From contig DVLB01000062.1 in the NCBI GenBank assembly GCA_018715695.1, positions 1 to 41,992 on the forward strand: a stretch of DNA of 41,992 nt, in the 5' to 3' direction. This stretch comes from Candidatus Galloscillospira stercoripullorum. GTDB taxonomy: Bacteria > Bacillota > Clostridia > Oscillospirales > Oscillospiraceae. How positions within the stretch are numbered: position 1 is the stretch's first letter; every line of letters begins with the position of its first letter. The translations under genes were made by a program, and so were the position numbers. The notes beneath the pieces were generated by a model. The model had not been told where the DNA came from. It saw only the letters and a program-made list of their open reading frames with translations, and ran no database searches. Of this stretch, positions 23,420 through 29,162 are shown piece by piece.

Positions 23420-23505
23420 TGGCCGGCGGCGCCTTTGCGCCGTACGAGTGTTTTGCCGCAGGCAAAGCCTCGGCGCAGGGGCAATTCATTTGCCCCGAGC
23501 ATTTC
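23420..23505 (+). repeat. family 1 element, copy D
   Basis: Plus-strand orientation, opposite to its neighbouring genes. H1 23427-23442 (CGGCGC/GCGCCG), H2 23444-23472 with lower stem CGAG/CTCG where copies A-C have CAAG/CTTG (a compensatory double change), H3 23478-23496 (GGGGCAA/TTGCCCC), then CGAGCA. H4 is missing or unrecognisable. It is not attached to a 3'-end copy that I can find. Confidence 0.65.
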
Positions 23506-23520
23506 AGGTTCTCACGGAAT

Positions 23521-23564
23521 CCAAAACAAAACGGCGCCCCGAATGGGGTGCTGTTTTGTTTTGG
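23521..23564 (-). terminator. terminator after the distal tRNA-Gly 3'-end copy
   Basis: A 20-bp stem (23521-23540 with 23545-23564, two G.T pairs, GAAT loop) whose base is AT-rich (GTTTTGTTTTGG on the minus strand). It directly abuts the copied CCA end of the tRNA fragment. Confidence 0.75.
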
Positions 23565-23591
23565 TGCAGGTGACGAGGCTCGAACTCGCTA
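23562..23591 (-). repeat. copy of the tRNA-Gly 3' end
   Basis: Thirty bp matching 23753-23782 with one mismatch at the discriminator base: the T arm, 3' acceptor strand and CCA. There is no 5' half, so it is not a functional tRNA. Confidence 0.88.
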
Positions 23592-23596
23592 TCCCA

Positions 23597-23628
23597 CCCC
23601 GCAAAAGCTCGCTTTTGCGGGGGCCCCG
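23597..23628 (-). repeat. H4-type hairpin next to the tRNA-Gly 3'-end copy
   Basis: CCCCGCAAAAGC pairs with GCTTTTGCGGGG (12 bp) and is flanked by GGGGC, like the last hairpin of family 1 copies B1 and B2. As in those copies, it lies immediately before a duplicated 3' end. Confidence 0.65.
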
Positions 23629-23645
23629 GTACCTCTGGATTTTCA

Positions 23646-23670
23646 AAAAACGCGGCTACACCGCGTTTTT
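23646..23670. terminator. AT-based GC-core hairpin downstream of tRNA-Gly
   Basis: AAAAACGCGG (23646-23655) pairs with CCGCGTTTTT (23661-23670), loop CTACA. A- and T-runs at the base would let it terminate in either direction. Confidence 0.6.
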
Positions 23671-23711
23671 GGGTGGAGGCAGCGCGTTCGAGCCGGGAAA
23701 CCTTGCAGAAC
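23671..23711 (+). repeat. inverted, degenerate copy of the tRNA-Gly 3' half
   Basis: Read on the plus strand, GGGTGGAGGCAGCGCGTTCG and onward aligns with the 3' half of the minus-strand tRNA-Gly (GGTGGAGGTAGCGAGTTCGA). Both run into the same palindromic terminator, so tRNA, terminator and this segment form one long imperfect inverted repeat. Confidence 0.55.
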
Positions 23712-23751
23712 ATAAGAAAAACGGACTGCAAAAGCAGTCCGTTTTTCTTAT
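23712..23751 (-). terminator. terminator of tRNA-Gly
   Basis: An 18-bp perfect stem (23712-23729 with 23734-23751, AAAA loop) containing A5/T5 tracts at its base. It starts 1 nt after the tRNA CCA end. Confidence 0.88.
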
Positions 23752-23752
23752 A

Positions 23753-23828
23753 TGGAGCAGGTGACGAGGCTCGAACTCGCTACCTCCACCTTGGCAAGGT
23801 GGCGCTCTACCAGATGAGCTACACCTGC
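23753..23828 (-). tRNA. tRNA-Gly (anticodon GCC)
   Basis: A 76-nt cloverleaf. Acceptor GCAGGTG/CACCTGC, D arm GCTC..GAGC, anticodon stem CCACC/GGTGG with loop TTGCCAA (anticodon GCC), T arm GCGAG/CTCGT with TTCGAGC, discriminator T and a genome-encoded CCA. A consensus promoter lies just upstream and a strong terminator directly follows. Its 3' part is repeated downstream. Confidence 0.97.
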
Positions 23829-23841
23829 AGCGACAGGGAGT

Positions 23842-23870
23842 ATTATAACCACTTTCTCCCCGTCTGTCAA
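23842..23870 (-). promoter_or_regulatory. consensus promoter of tRNA-Gly
   Basis: A perfect TTGACA (23865-23870), 17-nt spacer and perfect TATAAT (23842-23847), 14 nt before the tRNA 5' end. It begins just beyond the stop codon of the upstream lipoprotein gene. Confidence 0.93.
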
Positions 23871-23873
23871 GGG

Positions 23874-25049
23874 TCAATTTTTATTTTCCACAAAAACGTC
23901 TGTCTCAGTCTGTTCCTCCGTCTGAACGGCGGGCTGTTCGCCGCACAGGGGGATATTGCTGTCCTCCCTATCCCAGGCGTAACCCTGGGAGAGCAGCTGG
24001 GCGTCAGAGAGGGCAAAGCCGTCGGCTCTGCTGGCGTCCACATGCCGGTACTCCCCGTTTTCCAGCCGGATAATGTTCCAGAAGTGGGGCAAACCGTCCA
24101 GGGTACCGCGCACCACCATGCACTCCCTTCCCTGCCTCTGACAGAGCAGGGCAAAGGCCAGAGCCATCCCCTCGCTGTCTGCCTCTCCGGCCACCAGGGC
24201 GTGCCAGGCGGTGTTGGCCGCCTCTCCCTGGTTCTCCGACAGGGCCGGAATATAGGTGGCCGTCCCCCGCAGGGCGTTGTACGCCGCCCGAAGGCTCTCA
24301 TCTCCTTCGCTGTACGCTGTCAGCGCCCCGGTCAGGGTCTCCGCCGCAGTGGCCAGCTCCACACTCAGCCGGCGCAGCTCGTCCGCCGGCCGGGAATAGG
24401 CCAGCCGGATCTCCACGATGCGCCGGTATCCAGTGGCCTGGTCCGGATAGAGGGTCACGGCGATACCCGGCTCCCCCAGAGCCGCCACCGGCGTCTCATA
24501 ATAGGCCTGCCGGGCCAGCTCCCGGATGTACTCCTCGTCTTCATTGAAATAACTGATTTGGAGCACCACCTCGCCCCGGAACTCCGCCAGCGCGGCGCGC
24601 AGCTCGGTACGGATGGCGCTGGAGCCGGTGACCTTGGCGATGGCAGCCACCTGCTCCTGGGTGCGGCGGTAGGTGATGTAAATGTTGGCCTCATAGTGGG
24701 AGATGACCCGCACATAGTCGTACTTGATGCTCTCCACGGCATAGGCGCCCAGGGGGTCCTCCTGAGCCACCTCCAGGCAGGCTCCCGCCAGGTCGCTCTC
24801 CACGTCGCCCCGGTAGTCCATGAGCCGTACCGTCCCCTGCTCCACCCCCTGGCGCACCAGGTTGAGCACGGCAGTGGTCAGTTCGGCGCGGCTGCTCACC
24901 TCCGCAGCGGAGCTACCCTCTCCCACGGAGAGCTGGTCCTCCGAGCGCTCCACCCGCACATAGGTCTGCTCCAGCATGGCCGCGCAGCCGCTCAGGACAA
25001 GCATTGCCGAGAGCGCCAGGGCCAGACAGGCGCGCGTTTTTCCCCTCAT
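23874..25049 (-). CDS. lipoprotein with an inactive-looking transglutaminase-like domain
   Basis: A 391-residue exported lipoprotein: basic start MRGKTR, hydrophobic core, lipobox LSGC with the lipidated Cys at residue 22. The middle holds no domain I recognise. The C-terminal part resembles the transglutaminase-like fold, with an AF..LCQRQGRECMVVRGT strand-helix region, the His in LPHFWNIIRLENGEYRHVD and the Asp. The position that normally carries the nucleophilic Cys (G.C.GYA.AF) reads DSEGMALAF, with Ser instead, so proteolytic or transfer activity is doubtful and a binding role is more likely. The start lies 7 nt after the LUD gene stop. The role is unknown. Confidence 0.75.
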   Translation of the reverse strand: MRGKTRACLALALSAMLVLSGCAAMLEQTYVRVERSEDQLSVGEGSSAAEVSSRAELTTAVLNLVRQGVEQGTVRLMDYRGDVESDLAGACLEVAQEDPLGAYAVESIKYDYVRVISHYEANIYITYRRTQEQVAAIAKVTGSSAIRTELRAALAEFRGEVVLQISYFNEDEEYIRELARQAYYETPVAALGEPGIAVTLYPDQATGYRRIVEIRLAYSRPADELRRLSVELATAAETLTGALTAYSEGDESLRAAYNALRGTATYIPALSENQGEAANTAWHALVAGEADSEGMALAFALLCQRQGRECMVVRGTLDGLPHFWNIIRLENGEYRHVDASRADGFALSDAQLLSQGYAWDREDSNIPLCGEQPAVQTEEQTETDVFVENKN

Positions 25050-25056
25050 ATCTCCC

Positions 25057-25656
25057 TCAGTAGCCCAGCTCCTGCTCCACGATGACCACCTCCGCGTGGG
25101 CAAAGCAGGTGGGCTTTTCCCATAGAACGGTGAGGGCCCGGCAGATGCGCTCGGGGCTTTGGCAGTCGTAGCACTTGTCGGCCTTGGCGGCGCAGGGGGT
25201 CTTTTTCCCCAGCCGCTGCGCGTTCTTGGGCGCGGCGATGTTCCGGGCCCGCCAGAGGGCGCCCTCGTAGTCTGGGGCGATCTTGTTGACGCCGATGATG
25301 ATGTACAGCTCCCGGTGGCCGAAGCAGGTGGAGGCCACCCGGTTGCCGGTGCCGTCGATGTTGACGAGCTCTCCGGTCTCCGCCACGCCGTTCATGGAGG
25401 TGAGATAGACCTCGGTGGCCATGGCGTCTGCAGGGGCTGCGGGCTTCTGGGCATCCCAGTGCCAGAGGACCTCATTGTGGGTGCGCAGCTTCTCCATCAG
25501 GCCCATGTCCCGCACGGTCACGGAGCCGCCGCAGCCCACGCTTTTCCCGTCGATCTTGCCGTCCAGATAGGCCACGGCCTCCTCCGCCGTGGCAAAGCAG
25601 GCGGTGGCGAAGCCCCGCCGTTCCAGGTTCTCCCGCAGTTTTGCAATGTCTGCCAT
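25057..25656 (-). CDS. LUD domain protein (LutC/YkgG-like, DUF162)
   Basis: A 199-residue protein of the LUD family, related to LutC of lactate utilisation. Typical features are VGCGGSVTVRDMGLMEKL, the NIDGTGNRVAS segment and VGVNKI-type core (IIIGVNKIAPDYEGAL). A Cys cluster near the C terminus (C in TPCAAK, KCYDCQSPERIC) could bind metal or Fe-S. The ATG at 25656 follows AAAGGAG; an in-frame ATG six codons upstream would overlap that site. The neighbours are not lactate genes, so its substrate is unknown. It lies 46 nt after yitT and 7 nt before the lipoprotein. Confidence 0.88.
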   Translation of the reverse strand: MADIAKLRENLERRGFATACFATAEEAVAYLDGKIDGKSVGCGGSVTVRDMGLMEKLRTHNEVLWHWDAQKPAAPADAMATEVYLTSMNGVAETGELVNIDGTGNRVASTCFGHRELYIIIGVNKIAPDYEGALWRARNIAAPKNAQRLGKKTPCAAKADKCYDCQSPERICRALTVLWEKPTCFAHAEVVIVEQELGY

Positions 25657-25702
25657 AAAGCTCGCTCCTTTCATTTTCCCCTCTGGCCGGGCCAGGGCCC
25701 GG

Positions 25703-26578
25703 TCAGAGATCGTTTTGCCTAAACTCCCGGAAGCCGTCCCCCAGCACCTCATGGGCGTCGCACACGATGACAAAGGCGGAGGGATCGATCTCCTTGACCA
25801 GTTTCTTGATGGGCACGATCTGCCGCTGCTTGAAGGCGCACATAAGCACCTTTTTCTCCGTCCCGGAGTAGGCCCCCTCGCCCTGGAGGATGGTCACGCC
25901 CCGGTCCAGGTCCCGCACCAGGGCGTCGGAAATGGTGCGGTAGGAATCGCTGATGATATAGGCCACCTTGGCGCTGTCCATGCCGTAGAGCATGCGGTCC
26001 ATGACGATGGAGGCGATATACAGGGCCACCAGGCCGTACAGGGCACTATACACGCTGCCGAAGGCCAGGGCCGTGGCCACGATGACCACCAGGTCGGTGG
26101 CCATGAGCAGGTTCCCCATGGGGAGCCACCCGATTTTCAGCTTGAGCAGCCGGGCGATGAGGTCGGTGCCGCCGGTGGTGGCACCCTGCCGGAAGACCAT
26201 GCCCAGGGAGGCGCCCATGAGCACGCCGCCGAAGATGCAGGCCAGCAGGGGGTCCATGGCCTCAAAGGTCCACAGGCTGTCGGTCAGGTCGATGAACACT
26301 GAGGAGATGAACATGGCATACAGGGAGGAGAAAAGCAGATGTCCTCCCAGCAGCCGCCAGCCCAGGATGAACAGCGGCACGTTGAGGATGATGACCACCG
26401 TGCCGATGGGGGCCCAGGGCAGGAAGAAGTTGATGATCTGGCCCACGCCGGTGATGCCGCCGAAGCCGATGTCGTTTGGCTTGTAGCACCAGTTGAAGCC
26501 CACGGCGTAGAAGGCCGAGGCCAGGGTGATCATCAGATAGGACCACCCCAGGGAAAAGATTTTGGATTTCAGTTTCAT
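25703..26578 (-). CDS. YitT family membrane protein
   Basis: A 291-residue integral membrane protein. The N-terminal DUF161-type region has about five to six membrane spans, with the family's KPNDIGFGGITGVGQI and FRQGATTGGTDLIARL motifs. It is followed by a cytosolic DUF2179 domain (AYIISDSYRTISDALVRDLDRGVTILQGEGAYSG, KEIDPSAFVIVCDAHEVLGDGF). Function is unproven across the family. It lies 65 nt after the topoisomerase A gene on the same strand. Confidence 0.92.
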   Translation of the reverse strand: MKLKSKIFSLGWSYLMITLASAFYAVGFNWCYKPNDIGFGGITGVGQIINFFLPWAPIGTVVIILNVPLFILGWRLLGGHLLFSSLYAMFISSVFIDLTDSLWTFEAMDPLLACIFGGVLMGASLGMVFRQGATTGGTDLIARLLKLKIGWLPMGNLLMATDLVVIVATALAFGSVYSALYGLVALYIASIVMDRMLYGMDSAKVAYIISDSYRTISDALVRDLDRGVTILQGEGAYSGTEKKVLMCAFKQRQIVPIKKLVKEIDPSAFVIVCDAHEVLGDGFREFRQNDL

Positions 26579-26643
26579 GACTCCCTCTCACACTTGCCGC
26601 GGGGCGCGTGCCCCCGGCGGGTTTGGGCTGCGTGTCCGGCGTC

Positions 26644-28887
26644 TCAGAGCAGGGTGAGCTGCTCCTCTCCCCGGTCCTCCTCCCGCAGGAGCGCGCCGGC
26701 GATGGGAAGGGACCGGGCCCGGTAGCGGGCGGGATTGACGATCTGGGTCTGGGAGAGCGGCTTGACCCAGTCCACACGGTACTTGGGCTTGAGGGTCATC
26801 ACGTTGACTCCTTGGGTAGACCGGGTGGTCTTGGGGCTCAGGACGGCGGTGTGGAAGACGAGGCACCGGCCCTCGGTGGAGACCACTGCCAGCTCCAGGT
26901 CCTCCCGCAGCAGGAAGGCCGCGGCCAGAGGTGACTTGTCGCTGTATGCACCGGTGAGCTTCTTGCGCCGGGTCTGGGTCTGGTAGGCCGAGAGCTCCAC
27001 CCGGGCCGCCTTGCCGTTTTGGAAGAAGAAGAGCAGGTGCCCGGTGTAATCCCCGCTCAGGCAGGCCCACACCACGTTCTCCCCCGGCTCCATGCCCAGC
27101 TTGGTGGGCAGATAATCGCCCAGGACGCTGGCCTTGGCATCGTCGAAATCGCTTAGGCGGCTTTTGTAGCACTGCTGCTTGTCGGTGAAGACCAGCAGCT
27201 CGTCCCGGTTGGTACACTCCCACTCCAGCCAGCCGCCGTCTCCCTCCTTGTACTTCTGCTCGCTGTTCATGCGCAGAGAGGCGGGGGTGATCTTCTTGAA
27301 ATAGCCCTCCCGGGAGAGGAAGGCGGTCACCGGGTAGTCTGGGACCTTCTCGGCCTCATCGGTCTCGGCGGCGGTCTGGTACTCATAGACGATCTCGGTG
27401 CGGCGGGGCTGAGCGTATTTCTTCTTGACCGCCGCAAGCTCCTCTATGATGATCTTCTTGATGCGGCCGGGGGTTTCCACGATGTCCCTGAGGTCGGCGA
27501 TCTCCTCCTCCAGGGTTGAGGTTTCCTCAATACGCTTGAGGATATACTCCTTGTTGATGTTGCGCAGCTTGATGTCGGCCACATACTCGGCCTGGGTGGA
27601 GTCGATGCCAAAGCCGATCATCAGGTTGGGCACCACCTCGGCGTCCTCCTCGGTGTCCCGGATGATCTTGATGGCCCGGTCGATGTCCAGCAGGATCTTC
27701 TTGAGGCCCTTGAGAAGGTGGAGCTTGTCCTCCTTCTTCTTCATAACGAAGAAGGTACGCCGGCGCACCCCGTCCATCCGCCAGGCGCTCCACTCCTCCA
27801 GGATCTCGGCCACCCCCATGACCCGGGGCATACCGGCGATGAGAATGTTGAAGTTGCAGCCAAAGGAGTCCATAAGAGGGGTGGTGCGGAAGAGCTTGAG
27901 CATGAGCTTGTCAGGATCTGTGCCCCGCTTGAGGTCGATGGTCAGCTTCAAACCGTTCAGGTCGGTCTCATCGCGCATATCGGCGATCTCCTTGACCTTT
28001 CCGGTCTTAATGAGCTCGGAGACCTTGTCCATCACCGCCTCCACGGTGGTGGAGTAGGGGATCTCATAGATCTCGATGATGTTCTCGCTCTTGAGGTAGC
28101 GCCAGCGGGCGCGCACCTTGAAGGAGCCCCGGCCGGTGCTGTAGATCTGGGCCATCTCGGCGGCGTCGTAGAGCAGCTCGCCGCCGGTGGGGAAGTCAGG
28201 GGCCTTGAGGACGGTGGTGAGATCCACCCCCGGGTTCTTGAGGTATGCAGCCGCTGCGTCGCACACCTCCCCCAGGTTGAAGCCGCAGATATTGCTGGCC
28301 ATGCCCACGGCGATACCCATGTTGGCCGAGACCAACACGTTGGGGAAGGTGGTGGGCAGAAGGGCGGGCTCCTGCATGGAGCCGTCGTAGTTGTCCACAA
28401 AGTCCACGGTGTCCTGGTCGATGTCCCGGAAAAGCTCGGCGCAGATGGGGTCCAGTCGGGCCTCGGTGTACCGGCTGGCGGCCCAGGCCATGTCCCGGGA
28501 ATAGACCTTACCGAAGTTGCCCTTGGAGTCCACGAAGGGGTGGAGCAGGGCCCCGTAGCCCCGGGAGAGGCGGACCATGGTGTCGTAGATGGCGGCGTCG
28601 CCGTGGGGATTGAGCTTCATGGTCTGACCCACGATGTTGGCGCTCTTGGTGCGGCTGCCCGAGAGCAGCTTCATCTGATACATGGTGTAGAGAAGCTTGC
28701 GGTGGGAGGGCTTGAAGCCGTCGATCTCCGGGATGGCCCGGGAGACGATGACGCTCATGGCGTAGGGCATGTAGTTGAGTTCCAGCGTCTGGGTGATGGG
28801 CTGCTCCAGCACCTCGGGTCGCAGGCCCATGACGTTGGGGTTATTTACCTTTTTGGCCCCCTCCTCGGGGGCTTTCTTCTTGGCCAT
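26644..28887 (-). CDS. parC: type II topoisomerase subunit A (ParC/GyrA-like)
   Basis: The DNA-cleaving subunit of a topoisomerase IV/gyrase-type enzyme, 747 residues. The winged-helix/tower core starts at MPYAMSVIVSRAIPEIDGFKP. The quinolone-region equivalent is KLNPHGDAAIYDTMVRL. The catalytic Tyr is Tyr140 in AASRYTEARL. A shorter C-terminal beta-propeller region follows (GVNVMTLKPKYRV near the end) without a GyrA box that I can see, favouring a relaxing/decatenating enzyme over gyrase. It is encoded right after its B-subunit partner. AAGGAT precedes the ATG. Confidence 0.9.
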   Translation of the reverse strand: MAKKKAPEEGAKKVNNPNVMGLRPEVLEQPITQTLELNYMPYAMSVIVSRAIPEIDGFKPSHRKLLYTMYQMKLLSGSRTKSANIVGQTMKLNPHGDAAIYDTMVRLSRGYGALLHPFVDSKGNFGKVYSRDMAWAASRYTEARLDPICAELFRDIDQDTVDFVDNYDGSMQEPALLPTTFPNVLVSANMGIAVGMASNICGFNLGEVCDAAAAYLKNPGVDLTTVLKAPDFPTGGELLYDAAEMAQIYSTGRGSFKVRARWRYLKSENIIEIYEIPYSTTVEAVMDKVSELIKTGKVKEIADMRDETDLNGLKLTIDLKRGTDPDKLMLKLFRTTPLMDSFGCNFNILIAGMPRVMGVAEILEEWSAWRMDGVRRRTFFVMKKKEDKLHLLKGLKKILLDIDRAIKIIRDTEEDAEVVPNLMIGFGIDSTQAEYVADIKLRNINKEYILKRIEETSTLEEEIADLRDIVETPGRIKKIIIEELAAVKKKYAQPRRTEIVYEYQTAAETDEAEKVPDYPVTAFLSREGYFKKITPASLRMNSEQKYKEGDGGWLEWECTNRDELLVFTDKQQCYKSRLSDFDDAKASVLGDYLPTKLGMEPGENVVWACLSGDYTGHLLFFFQNGKAARVELSAYQTQTRRKKLTGAYSDKSPLAAAFLLREDLELAVVSTEGRCLVFHTAVLSPKTTRSTQGVNVMTLKPKYRVDWVKPLSQTQIVNPARYRARSLPIAGALLREEDRGEEQLTLL

Positions 28888-28935
28888 TGGCTTCCATCCT
28901 TTTCAAAGGGTTGTTTCTGGATATGCCGCCCGGTT

Positions 28936-28986
28936 TTACGAAATATCCGCCAGCTCCAGGTATTTATACCCGTTGTCGGCGATATG
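28936..28986 (-). repeat. second copy of the parE-like gene 3' end
   Basis: Fifty-one bp encoding HIADNGYKYLELADIS and a stop, equivalent to 29163-29213. There are five differences, all synonymous: Tyr TAC/TAT, Lys AAA/AAG, Asp GAC/GAT, Ser TCG/TCC and stop TAA/TGA. It is followed by the native spacer and the parC ribosome site. Confidence 0.9.
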
Positions 28987-29162
28987 CCTCCCCAGCCGGC
29001 CCAGGCCGGCCGGGGGCCCCGGATTTCACTTCCTCGGGGCGAGTGAATCGCCCCTGCGGCAAGGTTTTGGCCCAAAGGCCAAAACGCTTGACGCCGCTTG
29101 GCGGCGGCTCGCTTCCGCTCGCAAGGGCCATATCGCCCGGCGGCTCGGCATAGTTGCAGGTC
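28987..29162 (-). repeat. family 1 four-hairpin element, copy C (after the parE-like gene)
   Basis: Directly after the TGA stop of the topoisomerase B gene. On the minus strand: about 55 nt of leader, H1 29092-29106 (CGCCG/CGGCG), H2 29060-29090 (CAAG...TTTTGGCC/GGCCAAAA...CTTG), H3 29036-29054 (GGGGCGA/TCGCCCC around TTCAC), H4 28990-29015 (CCCCCGGCCGGCC with GCCGGCTGGGG). Same order as copies A and B1, with different paired bases. Confidence 0.78.

Noticed and set aside
23562-23591. A second tRNA gene next to tRNA-Gly
   Set aside because: Only the T arm and 3' acceptor strand exist; there is no D arm or anticodon arm.
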